The notes: generated from the sequence alone by a model not told the origin. Positions 44,784 to 54,342 are shown, numbered from the stretch's first letter. The stretch: 64,000 nucleotides of DNA from Pseudogulbenkiania sp. MAI-1 (GCF_000527175.1 NZ_AZUR01000001.1:2084501-2148500), one strand, 5' to 3'. Program-made: numbers and translations.

Positions 44784-45962
44784 TCAACGGCTAACGATGC
44801 TGATTTCCACCGGACCGTTTATCCGGAAACGGCGTGCATTGCCCGTAGGAGCCGCCGCTAGACTGCCCATACCGCTACCGGCCGGCTGCTGTGCCAGCCG
44901 CCGCACCAGCTGCGGCTGTGCCGCCACCTGGCGTCCGACACGCTGCATCAGTGCCGGCACCTGCGCAACCGGCACCTGGCGCTGGCGCGCTACCCGCACC
45001 GCACCGCGCGCCACGCGCGGCAGGGCACGTAAGGCACGCGGCCCATGCCGGCTTAACAGCTGGCGAGCGGTGTTGGCCACGCCGCGCACCAAGGCACGCC
45101 GTGCCGGCTGCGCCATGCGCGCCACCGCACCACGCCCGAGAGCGCTGGCTGCGGCGCGGGCGGCCAGCCCCACCGCCAGCGGCAACGCCTCGTCGATGCC
45201 GTCCTCGACATACAGATCAGCAAACTCGTCGAACGCATCCAGCTCGTCCGCCTGCTGGCCCAGAAGCTGCGACAGCTGTGCCATCAGAAAACCCATCGGG
45301 TTGGCCGCGCCTTGCTGGAGTGTTTGTCCAGCTTGCGCCAGCGCACGCGGCGCACGGCGCTGCACCCGGCCCGCCATCCGTCCGACCCCACCGGCCACCG
45401 ACTGCGCGCGCCGTGCATAGCCCCCGACCTGACGCAAAGTGCCTGCCGCCTGTGGTGCGCCCAGGGCATTGGCAGCCCAGGCCGCCGCATTGGCCATCGA
45501 GCCGATGCCACCGGCTGCCTGACCGGCAGCGCGAGCCGCGCCGCGCACCTGCCCAACGGCACGCTGCAAGCCGGGGTTGCGCGCCAGCCGGCTGGCCGCA
45601 CGCCCGAGCCCACCCAGAATGCGGCCGAGGAACTCGTCGTTGTCCGCGGCGTCGAGCCCATCGGCCAGCTCTTCCTCGAACGCGCTCCAGGCTTCCATGG
45701 CGTAGTCGTCTCCCGCGTCGCTGTCGAACTCGTCGCTGAAAGCCGCCTCGGCGAAAGCGTCGTCGTCGAATGCCCTCTCGTCCAAGCCGTCGACCGCACC
45801 CATCGCGTCGACCGCCTCGAAGCCTTCCTCCATCGACTCGAAACCGTCTTCCAACGCCTCCGCGACGTCACCCTCGTCCCATTCGTCCTCGGCCGCGTCA
45901 GCGCCAAGCGGACGCTCGTCCGACAACCCATCCAGTCCATACGAACCCAGTTGTTCGCTCAT
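44784..45962 (-). CDS. Acidic/basic cluster protein A, first gene of the nine-gene cluster
   Basis: 392 residues, built like its neighbour: acidic N-terminus (about 1-110, with EDEWDEGD, ERAFDDDAFAEAAFSDEFDSD), then DEFLGRILGGLGRAASRLA, a glycine/alanine-rich hydrophobic middle (GQAAGGIGSMANAAAWAANA), an arginine-rich tail (RVARQRQVPVAQVPALMQRV) and the C-terminal strand motif RRFRINGPVEISIVSR. Unlike protein B it lacks a CxxC. AAGGAGA sits seven bases before the ATG. A TTGAGA / TAAGGT promoter and a seven-unit 14-bp repeat lie upstream, so this is the transcription head of the cluster. No known family recognised. Confidence 0.75.
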   Translation of the reverse strand: MSEQLGSYGLDGLSDERPLGADAAEDEWDEGDVAEALEDGFESMEEGFEAVDAMGAVDGLDERAFDDDAFAEAAFSDEFDSDAGDDYAMEAWSAFEEELADGLDAADNDEFLGRILGGLGRAASRLARNPGLQRAVGQVRGAARAAGQAAGGIGSMANAAAWAANALGAPQAAGTLRQVGGYARRAQSVAGGVGRMAGRVQRRAPRALAQAGQTLQQGAANPMGFLMAQLSQLLGQQADELDAFDEFADLYVEDGIDEALPLAVGLAARAAASALGRGAVARMAQPARRALVRGVANTARQLLSRHGPRALRALPRVARGAVRVARQRQVPVAQVPALMQRVGRQVAAQPQLVRRLAQQPAGSGMGSLAAAPTGNARRFRINGPVEISIVSR

Positions 45963-46013
45963 GGCGCTCTCCTTCGCATCGTCTGCCCCGCACCGCAGGG
46001 CGATGACATTGTC

Positions 46014-46042
46014 ACCTTATGACGCTAGATTGGCGGTCTCAA
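46014..46042 (-). promoter_or_regulatory. Predicted sigma70-type promoter of the nine-gene cluster
   Basis: On the minus strand TTGAGA (complement of 46037-46042) and TAAGGT (complement of 46014-46019) are 17 bases apart, optimal for sigma70. Transcription would begin near 46007, about 45 bases before the first ATG at 45962. The 14-bp repeat array starts 13 bases upstream of the -35 element, an activator-like position. Confidence 0.55.
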
Positions 46043-46054
46043 GTCACACGATAC

Positions 46055-46152
46055 GGGTAATCCGCCCGAGGTAACCGAGTCCGGGTAATCCGGTCGCGCT
46101 ACCCCGACAGCGGTAGCATGCCCGTGGTAGCTCGCCTGGAGTAGCCGGTTCG
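46055..46152. repeat. Seven tandem 14-bp repeats upstream of the cluster promoter
   Basis: Seven consecutive 14-base units start at 46055, 46069, 46083, 46097, 46111, 46125 and 46139. T at position 4 and A at position 5 are invariant; G at positions 2, 3, 10 and 14 occurs in six of seven, and position 12 is always a pyrimidine. Consensus about NGGTARCCCGNYCG. Units 1 and 3 share GGGTAATCCG. The next 14 bases (46153-46166) no longer fit. 14 bp is not a multiple of three, and no gene overlaps. The bases 46153-46388 beyond the array hold nothing I can name. Confidence 0.8.
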
Positions 46153-46388
46153 AGCGACAGTCACGGAGTAGTTCGTGCGGGCGATGGTGAAAGCCTCCGG
46201 TCCGGAACAGACATCGAGCCATGGGCAGGGAGAGGGGAGAGACGGAGACGAAAGCCGTGCGATGGTGCGCCAAGTCTCGCGTGGCGTTACTCGCTCTTTA
46301 GAAAAATGGCGAAATCAGCTTCACGCACTCAGGAAGAGTGAGCGTCTATTGCGATGAAGACCGGTAGCCGCGAGTTCCATTTGCTCTC

Positions 46389-46440
46389 TGTCAAGCGACA
46401 CGAGGATTTGACCCCCTGGCGACATCTGGAATTGACCCCC
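46389..46440. mobile_element. Possible IS21-type element end (relic)
   Basis: Starts TGTCAAGCGACACGAGG and contains two direct copies of TTGACCCCC at 46408-46416 and 46432-46440, 24 bases apart. Ends beginning TGT with repeated GACCCC-type internal repeats are typical of IS21-family elements. No transposase gene (istA/istB) is present, so at most a terminal remnant remains. The match is by pattern memory. Confidence 0.35.
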
Positions 46441-46465
46441 AGGGTTAATCAACTAGTTGATGTAA

Positions 46466-46639
46466 TCGGTTCGGCCGCCGCCTTCTGCAGCAGGCCGCTC
46501 CGTCGTTTGTCGCGTAGCCGGTAACAATACGGTGCAGCTCACCGTGCCGGATATCTCGGTGAAGTTTGTGCGGGCCGTTGTGCGAACAGCCGGTGTAGGC
46601 GCGACGCTGGGCTATGTGTATGTGAAAGGGAGCGACTGA
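46466..46639 (+). pseudogene. 3' fragment of a phage-like gene
   Basis: 57 codons open without a start codon, ending in TGA; in-frame stops lie just before it at the edge of the IS-like relic. The reading includes NNTVQLTVPDISVKFVRAVV and ends GATLGYVYVKGSD, a beta-rich pattern seen in phage structural proteins, though no family is certain. The stop overlaps the ATG of the following small gene (TGATG), as in an intact phage operon. Most likely the 5' part was lost when the element inserted or left. Confidence 0.5.
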
Positions 46640-46800
46640 TGAAAGCGGGTGAAAGCTATTACCGCGACGAGGCGGGCCGGCTCTGGCTGGCGGAGACGTT
46701 TGTTGACGAGGAGGGGGTGACCACCACTACGCAGACCTACGTGGAGGAGGTCGGTGAGAGCCTGTTCAAAGTCTCAGTTGAATACGAGAAGCTCAGGTGA
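46639..46800 (+). CDS. Small phage-like protein (53 aa)
   Basis: 53 residues, MKAGESYYRDEAGRLWLAET at the start, then acidic and Thr-rich, ending EYEKLR. The product looks like the small accessory proteins after tail genes in prophages but is not identified. GGGAGC lies eight bases before the ATG and the start overlaps the stop of the truncated gene upstream. Lower G+C than the surroundings supports foreign origin. Expression is doubtful because the upstream gene is broken. Confidence 0.5.
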   Translation: MKAGESYYRDEAGRLWLAETFVDEEGVTTTTQTYVEEVGESLFKVSVEYEKLR

Positions 46801-46878
46801 TGAGGAAATGCTTCCCAACGTGTAAGGTTGAGAGTGTCATTTAGCGCGCAAATTGGCACCGAAAAGCTGCCGTGTAGT

Positions 46879-46961
46879 GTGCCAAAAGCTGCGCAAAATA
46901 GTGCCAAAACTCGCGCAACGTTACATACGCACGGCGATGACAAAAATCGCGCAACGTTACA
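46879..46961. repeat. Imperfect direct repeats next to tRNA-Thr
   Basis: Three related units share GTGCCAAAA or TGACAAAAA followed by a GCGCAA core, beginning near 46879, 46901 and 46937. The last two carry the identical 15-mer TCGCGCAACGTTACA at 46911-46925 and 46947-46961. No gene overlaps. They resemble arm-type or iteron repeats of an integrated element, in keeping with the phage-like remnants beside them; this is inference. Confidence 0.55.
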
Positions 46962-47002
46962 GCGTTACACCTAATTTGTACCTGAGTGCCCCGGATATGA
47001 AA

Positions 47003-47032
47003 ATGGGTTGCAGCGAAACCGCTGCAACCCAT
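47003..47032 (-). terminator. Intrinsic terminator of tRNA-Thr
   Basis: A perfect 13-bp stem (ATGGGTTGCAGCG / CGCTGCAACCCAT) with a 4-base loop. On the minus strand it is followed by TTTTC. It begins 10 bases after the tRNA 3' end. Confidence 0.85.
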
Positions 47033-47041
47033 TGATTTGAT

Positions 47042-47117
47042 TGGTGCCGGTGAAAGGAGTCGAACCCTCGACCTTCTGATTACAAGTCAGCTGCTCTACC
47101 AACTGAGCTACACCGGC
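47042..47117 (-). tRNA. tRNA-Thr (anticodon TGT)
   Basis: 76 nt on the minus strand including an encoded 3' CCA. Acceptor arms GCCGGTG and CACCGGC pair fully; the D arm has AGCTCAGTTGGTAGAGC, the anticodon loop is CTTGTAA with TGT at 47082-47084 (plus-strand aca), and the T arm is GAGGGTTCGACTCCT-like with GGTTCGA. It reads ACA codons. A terminator follows. Phage-like remnants lie directly beyond its 3' end, the usual side for integration. Confidence 0.97.
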
Positions 47118-47170
47118 GAGCAATGAATTGTGATGAAAATCACCGCTTTTGGCAAGCCCGGCCGGCTGGT

Positions 47171-47782
47171 TTATTTATTGCTTTGCCGGCTAGAGGCCTT
47201 TTTCTTTATCGTTTTCAACGGCTTTTTACTGATTTGCCGCGCCTTCTTGGTCGATGTCACCTTCCTGGCCGATGCCGCCTTTTTGACTGACGTCGCCTTC
47301 TTGGTTGATGTCACTTTCTTGGCCGACGCCACTTTTTTGGACGGAGTGGCAGCCGCCTTCTTGAGGCGCTTTGTCTGCCCATGCTTCCTGACGGCCAGAT
47401 ATGACTTCTTGCCAGCCTTGACGGATGTCACCCCTTTGCGAGCGACAAACATGTGTTGTTTGGTCTTGGAAGCCGTGCGCCGACTCTTGAGCGATATAGC
47501 CGCCTTGCGGGAGGCTTTGCTGCGGCTTGCCAGCTGTTTTTTACGCGACGGCTCTGCGCGCGCGGCAGCGGCAGGGCGATCGCTGGCGGGAGCAGCACTG
47601 GCCTGTGGCTTTTCCACGCGCGCGGGCAGCGGTGCCGGCGCCACCGGTTTGGGCTGCCTAGCGGGGGGGGCGGCCTGAAAATCGCCGGGCAGAGGCGCAT
47701 CTTCGAGCTCGGCCTGAGCCGGAACGGAGGTCAGCAAGAAACTGCTTGCCACCAGCAGCAAGGCAAAGTGTTTACATTTCAT
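47171..47782 (-). CDS. Secreted lysine-rich, histone H1-like repeat protein
   Basis: 203 residues. It has a clear signal peptide (hydrophobic 7-19, cleavage after PAQA at about 24). The mature N-terminal part is Pro/Ala-rich (QAAPPARQPKPVAPAPLPAR); from about residue 78 onward it is extremely basic, with repeats of the type KKVTSTKKATSVKKAASARK, close in style to the H1-like and AlgP-type tails. Such tails usually lie in cytoplasmic DNA-binding proteins, so a Sec signal in front is unusual. A role in cell-surface charge, DNA or polysaccharide binding outside the cytoplasm is possible. Simple-sequence repeats make it prone to length change. Confidence 0.8.
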   Translation of the reverse strand: MKCKHFALLLVASSFLLTSVPAQAELEDAPLPGDFQAAPPARQPKPVAPAPLPARVEKPQASAAPASDRPAAAARAEPSRKKQLASRSKASRKAAISLKSRRTASKTKQHMFVARKGVTSVKAGKKSYLAVRKHGQTKRLKKAAATPSKKVASAKKVTSTKKATSVKKAASARKVTSTKKARQISKKPLKTIKKKASSRQSNK

Positions 47783-47917
47783 GTGGTAACTGCTTTTATG
47801 CCGAATGTAAGTCCGTCACACGCCAAGTACGCGGATTATGCGGTCAATTATAAATTTTTATATTACCATGCGGCTGCTTGTACAACGAGTGGCTTACTAC
47901 AAAAGGGAGCTATACCA

Positions 47918-48736
47918 ATGAAACAAACGAGAAGAACCGTGCTGGCAGGCCTGCTTTTGTCGGCTTTTGCCCTGACGGCATGCGGCAAGAAAGCCGAAGC
48001 CCCGGCCGAACAGGCCGCCAGCAGTGCACCGGCTCAAGCCACGGCAGAAGTCAAAGAATTCCTGGTGGGCAGCGACGCCAGCTATGCACCGTTCGAATTC
48101 CTGAACGACAAGAAGGAAGTCCAAGGCTTCGACATCGACGTTCTGACTGCCGCGGCAGAAAAGGGCGGCTTCAAGGTGAAATTCGTCAACACGCCGTGGG
48201 AAGGACTGTTCGCCACTCTCGACCAGGGTGATCGCGACGTGCTGGCCTCCGCCATCACCATCACCGACGAGCGCAAGAAGAGCATGGACTTCTCCGATCC
48301 TTACTTCGAGGCTCGCCAGTTGATCGCCATCGGCAAAAACGTCACTGACGTCAAGACCTTCCAGGACCTGAAGAACAAGAAGGTAGCCGTGCAGACTGGC
48401 ACGACCGGTGACGAGGTGGTGCAGAAGCTGCTGGGCAAGACCAGCCCCAACATCAAGCGTTTCGAGAGCATGCCCCTGGCACTGAAAGAGCTCGAGAATG
48501 GCGGCGTGGACGCTGCCGTGGGCGATAACGGCGTGGTCAGCAACTACGTGACCAACAACCCGCAGAACGGCATCACCACCGTCGAAGACACCAAGAGCTT
48601 CGCGCCGGAGTACTACGGTTTTGCCGTCAAGAAAGGGAATGCCGAAGCCCTGGCCAAGATCAACGCCGGCCTGAAAGCCATCAAGGAAGATGGCACCTAC
48701 GACACGATCTACAAGAAATATTTCGCCACGAAATAA
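47918..48736 (+). CDS. Amino-acid ABC transporter substrate-binding lipoprotein
   Basis: 272 residues of the family 3 periplasmic binding proteins (GlnH, ArtJ, FliY type). The signal peptide ends in the lipobox LTAC with Cys22 as lipid anchor. The family signature region is FDIDVLTAAAEKGGFKVKF, preceded by GSDASYAPFEF; later SMDFSDPYFEARQ, GTTGDE and DGTYDTIYKKYF. The ATG at 47918 has AGGGAG ten bases upstream; the long in-frame extension before it lacks a ribosome site and overlaps a divergent gene. The ligand is probably a polar or basic amino acid. The permease gene follows; the ATPase is not in the window. Confidence 0.92.
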   Translation: MKQTRRTVLAGLLLSAFALTACGKKAEAPAEQAASSAPAQATAEVKEFLVGSDASYAPFEFLNDKKEVQGFDIDVLTAAAEKGGFKVKFVNTPWEGLFATLDQGDRDVLASAITITDERKKSMDFSDPYFEARQLIAIGKNVTDVKTFQDLKNKKVAVQTGTTGDEVVQKLLGKTSPNIKRFESMPLALKELENGGVDAAVGDNGVVSNYVTNNPQNGITTVEDTKSFAPEYYGFAVKKGNAEALAKINAGLKAIKEDGTYDTIYKKYFATK

Positions 48737-48754
48737 TCGAGTTGGTGCAGCAAG

Positions 48755-48784
48755 CCTGGCCGGCCCGCGCCGGCCAGGTGTTTT
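48755..48784 (+). terminator. Hairpin between binding protein and permease genes
   Basis: CCTGGCCGGC (48755-48764) pairs perfectly with GCCGGCCAGG (48769-48778) over a 4-base loop, followed by TGTTTT. It lies in the gap between the two ABC genes and would act as a partial terminator or 3' stabiliser, giving more binding protein than permease. Confidence 0.75.
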
Positions 48785-48797
48785 ATGGGGCTGAATT

Positions 48798-49541
48798 ATG
48801 GATTTCCGCTGGGAAATGATCACTGAATATCTTCCGCTGTTTGTCGATGGCGTGAAGATGACCTTGCTGATCACGGTCGTGGCCGTTGTTTTTGGCACGC
48901 TGATCGGGTTGTTCATGGGGGTGGCGCGCTTGGCCGAAGCCAAACACGGTTTTGCCAAATTCTTCCTGCGCTACTTTGTGCGCCTGCCGGCCACAGCATA
49001 CGTCACGTTCTTCCGTGGCACCCCCTTGTTCGTGCAGATATTGCTGGTGCATTTTGCCCTGATGCCGATGCTCATCCATCCGGCCGACGGCATCATCCTG
49101 AACGGGGACGTCGCACGCGAAATCCGGCAAAACTACGGTGCGTTCATTTCCGGCCTGATGGCGCTCACTCTGAACGCCGGTGCCTACATCACCGAGATTT
49201 TCCGTGCCGGCATCCAGTCCATCGACAAGGGCCAGATGGAGGCAGCCCGCTCTCTCGGCCTGAGCTACGGACAGGCGATGAAGGCCGTCATCGTGCCGCA
49301 GGCCTTCCGCCGTATGCTGCCGCCGCTGGGCAACGAAGCCATCATGCTGCTCAAGGACAGCTCACTGGTTTCCGCCATCGGCCTGGCCGAACTGGCCTTC
49401 GCCGCCCGGACGGTAGCCGGCGTGTATTCCCGCTACTGGGAGCCTTACCTGACCATTTCCTTCCTGTATCTCGGCCTGACCATGCTGATGGCCTGGGGGA
49501 TTGCGCGGATGGAGAAACGCTTCCAGATCGCGAGCCGCTGA
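48798..49541 (+). CDS. Amino-acid ABC transporter permease (HisM/GlnP type)
   Basis: 247-residue inner-membrane subunit with about five membrane helices. N-terminal family motif in LFVDGVKMTLLITVVAVVFGTL, FFRGTPLFVQILLVHF, and the ATPase-contact loop EAARSLGLSYGQAMKAVIVPQAFRRMLPP, the EAA motif for coupling to the ATPase. The insertion between helices (PADGIILNGDVAREIRQ) is longer than in GlnP. It follows the binding protein gene after a hairpin. The usual third gene, the ATPase, is missing downstream, where a terminator and gyrA follow, so the ATPase must be encoded elsewhere or shared. Confidence 0.92.
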   Translation: MDFRWEMITEYLPLFVDGVKMTLLITVVAVVFGTLIGLFMGVARLAEAKHGFAKFFLRYFVRLPATAYVTFFRGTPLFVQILLVHFALMPMLIHPADGIILNGDVAREIRQNYGAFISGLMALTLNAGAYITEIFRAGIQSIDKGQMEAARSLGLSYGQAMKAVIVPQAFRRMLPPLGNEAIMLLKDSSLVSAIGLAELAFAARTVAGVYSRYWEPYLTISFLYLGLTMLMAWGIARMEKRFQIASR

Positions 49542-49564
49542 AAAGCAAAAAACGTTTTCTGCCA

Positions 49565-49589
49565 ATGGCCGGGATTCCCGGCCATTTTT
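49565..49589 (+). terminator. Intrinsic terminator of the ABC genes
   Basis: ATGGCCGGG (49565-49573) and CCCGGCCAT (49577-49585) form a perfect 9-bp stem with the loop ATT, followed by TTTTG. It lies 23 bases after the permease stop and before gyrA. Confidence 0.9.
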
Positions 49590-49680
49590 GCACTCGCCCC
49601 CTTCTTGCCGCCATGCGTCAGAGCCTCCCTCGTGGTAGAATCTGAAGTATTTGCCATCAGAAGAAGATAAGCATTTACCC

Positions 49681-52262
<2,582 letters not shown>

Positions 52263-52266
<4 letters not shown>

Positions 52267-52730
52267 TCGCCACCCCGGTCAACCCCAAGGTGTTCGAGCC
52301 GATGGGGCAGCTGTTCGTGTCGCTGCCGCATTGCGTGACGCTCGGCTTCCAATTTCTGGGAGCGGACGGACGCAAGCCGGTACTGAAGGTCGACTGGCGC
52401 GAGGACCTGGTCGGCAATCCGGCCACCGGCGTCTTGCACGGCGGCGTCATCACCTCGCTGGTGGACACCACCAGCGCCGTGTCGGTCACCGCCCACCTCG
52501 AACGCTTCGAAACCATCGCCACGCTCGACCTGCGCATCGACTACCTGAAAGCGGCCACGCCGGGCAAGGCCATCTACTGCCAGGCCGAATGCTACCGACT
52601 GGCGAGCCAGGTCGCCTTCACCCGGGCGGTGTGCTACCACGACACGCCGGACGACCCGATCGCCCATGGCGTCGCCACCTTCATGCGCGAATCGAGCCCC
52701 TTGCCGATGCTACAGGAGGGCCAGGCATGA
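52263..52730 (+). CDS. PaaI-type hot-dog thioesterase (155 aa)
   Basis: Hot-dog fold acyl-CoA thioesterase. The signature is NPATGVLHGGVITSLVDTTSAVSV (about 50-73), with the HGG turn and the catalytic Asp helix, then the second strand LDLRIDYLKAATPGKAIYC. 155 residues is usual. ATG overlaps the gyrA stop by four bases (ATGA), and its own stop overlaps the next thioesterase start the same way. It is odd for a gyrase gene to be translationally coupled to thioesterases; the arrangement may be conserved in relatives. Substrate not known. Confidence 0.9.
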
Positions 52731-53170
52731 GCGACTTCATGGAGCGGTTCGCCGAGCTGCGCGACCAGAAGCGTTTTCAGGACGTCGTCAACGCCATTCC
52801 CTATGCCCGCCTGATGGGCGTGGAGCTGGGGGAGGACGAATCGGGCGAACTGCTGTTCAGCCTGCCATTCCATGAGCGCAACGTGGGCAACACCGTGTTG
52901 CCCGCCCTGCACGGCGGCCTGATCGGCGGTTTCCTCGAGAACGCCGCCCTGATCCACCTGATATGGAACCGCGAATCGCTGGAGGCGCCGAAGATCGTCG
53001 ACTTTTCCCTCGACTATCTGCGCAGCGGCCGCCCCAAAACGCTTTATGCGCGCTGCGAGATCACCAAGCAGGGCAAGCGCGTCGCGCATGTATTGATCGA
53101 AGCCTGGCAGGAAGATCGCAGCAAGCCAATTGCCGTCGCCCGGGCGCACTTCCTGCTGACCACCAGCTGA
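52727..53170 (+). CDS. PaaI-type hot-dog thioesterase (147 aa)
   Basis: Second hot-dog protein, 147 residues, not closely similar to the first. The key segment is NTVLPALHGGLIGGFLENAALIHLIW with the HGG turn, where the usual acidic catalytic residue is at Glu within GGFLENAAL; then KIVDFSLDYLRSGRPKTLYARCEI. AGGAGG lies upstream, inside the end of the first gene. Two divergent thioesterases side by side could form a heteromeric enzyme or act on different acyl chains. serC follows 23 bases later on the same strand. Confidence 0.9.
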   Translation: MSDFMERFAELRDQKRFQDVVNAIPYARLMGVELGEDESGELLFSLPFHERNVGNTVLPALHGGLIGGFLENAALIHLIWNRESLEAPKIVDFSLDYLRSGRPKTLYARCEITKQGKRVAHVLIEAWQEDRSKPIAVARAHFLLTTS

Positions 53171-53193
53171 CTGAACCGAGATCAAGGACAGAC

Positions 53194-54285
53194 ATGGCCA
53201 AGGTATACAACTTTTCCGCCGGACCCGCCGTTTTGCCGCACGCCGTATTGGCCGAAGCCCAGAGCGAGATGCTCGACTGGCACGGCTCCGGCATGTGCGT
53301 GATGGAAATGAGCCATCGTGGCAAGGAATTCATGGAAATCATCCATGATGCCGAGCACGACCTGCGCGAACTGATGCGGATTCCGAAGAACTACAAGGTG
53401 CTGTTCCTGCAGGGCGGGGCATCGTTGCAGTTTTCCATGATTCCGCTCAACCTGCTGGGCGACAAGCAATCCATCGACGTGGTCAACACCGGCCACTGGT
53501 CCAAGCTGGCCATCAAGGAAGCCCGGCGCTACGCCAACGTGAATGTCGTGGCCTCCAGCGAAGACCGCAACTTCACCTACGTGCCGGCGGAAGAGACCTG
53601 GCAGCGCGACCCGGACGCGGCCTACCTGCACTACACCTCGAACGAAACCATCGGCGGCCTGCAGTTCCCGTTCGTGCCGGCCACGGTCAACGACGTGCCG
53701 TTGGTTTGCGACATGTCCTCCGACTTCCTGTCGCGCGAAGTGGACGTCAGCCGGTTCGGCCTGATCTACGCCGGCGCGCAGAAGAACATCGGCCCCTCCG
53801 GCCTGACCGTGGTGATCGTGCGCGAAGACCTGCTGGGCAAGGCGCTGCCCAGCACGCCGACCATGCTGAACTACCAGATCCATGCCGACGCCGACTCGAT
53901 GTACAACACGCCGGCCACCTATCCGATCTACATCGCCGGCCTGGTGTTCAAGTGGCTGAAGGAACTGGGCGGGATCAAGGGCATGGCGGCGCGCAACGAC
54001 GAGAAGGCCGGCCTGCTGTACCACGCCATCGAAGCCAGCAACGGCTTCTACTATTCGACGGTGGAGGAGCCGTTCCGCTCGAAGATGAACGTGGTGTTCC
54101 GCCTCAAGGACGAATCGCTGGAAGACACCTTCCTCAGCGAAGCCAAGAAGAACGGCCTGGTGCAGCTCAAGGGCCACCGCGCGGTCGGCGGCATGCGCGC
54201 CTCGATCTACAACGCCATGCCGATCGAGGGCGTCAAGGCCCTGGTGAGCTTCATGATGGATTTCGCCCGCCAGCACAGCAGCTGA
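53194..54285 (+). CDS. serC: Phosphoserine aminotransferase
   Basis: PLP enzyme of serine and pyridoxal phosphate synthesis; turns 3-phosphohydroxypyruvate into phosphoserine. 363 residues. Diagnostic segments: KVYNFSAGPAVLPHAVLAEA, FLQGGASLQFSMIPLNLL, HYTSNETIGGLQFPF, VCDMSSDFLSRE and the PLP lysine in YAGAQKNIGPSGLTVVIV. The start has CAAGGACAG upstream. A terminator with a long T run ends the transcript. The pairing of serC with pheA and a DAHP synthase a few kilobases on is common in gamma- and betaproteobacteria, often with aroA between; here MFS and a remnant lie in the gap. Confidence 0.97.
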   Translation: MAKVYNFSAGPAVLPHAVLAEAQSEMLDWHGSGMCVMEMSHRGKEFMEIIHDAEHDLRELMRIPKNYKVLFLQGGASLQFSMIPLNLLGDKQSIDVVNTGHWSKLAIKEARRYANVNVVASSEDRNFTYVPAEETWQRDPDAAYLHYTSNETIGGLQFPFVPATVNDVPLVCDMSSDFLSREVDVSRFGLIYAGAQKNIGPSGLTVVIVREDLLGKALPSTPTMLNYQIHADADSMYNTPATYPIYIAGLVFKWLKELGGIKGMAARNDEKAGLLYHAIEASNGFYYSTVEEPFRSKMNVVFRLKDESLEDTFLSEAKKNGLVQLKGHRAVGGMRASIYNAMPIEGVKALVSFMMDFARQHSS

Positions 54286-54317
54286 TTGTTCTCCGTCCCG
54301 CAACTCTGAGTTCTCGA

Positions 54318-54342
54318 CCCGCGCCCCCGGCGCGGGTTTTTT
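54318..54342 (+). terminator. Intrinsic terminator of serC
   Basis: CCCGCGCC and GGCGCGGG (54318-54325, 54329-54336) form a perfect 8-bp stem with loop CCC, followed by six T residues. It lies 33 bases after the serC stop. Confidence 0.92.

Noticed and set aside
36153..45962. Contractile injection system or prophage as the identity of the nine-gene cluster
   Set aside because: No sheath, tube, baseplate, spike, AAA ATPase, portal, capsid or terminase features are found in any of the nine proteins.
46055..46152. 14-bp repeat array as a CRISPR
   Set aside because: Units are contiguous with no unique spacers and far shorter than CRISPR repeats; no cas genes are present.
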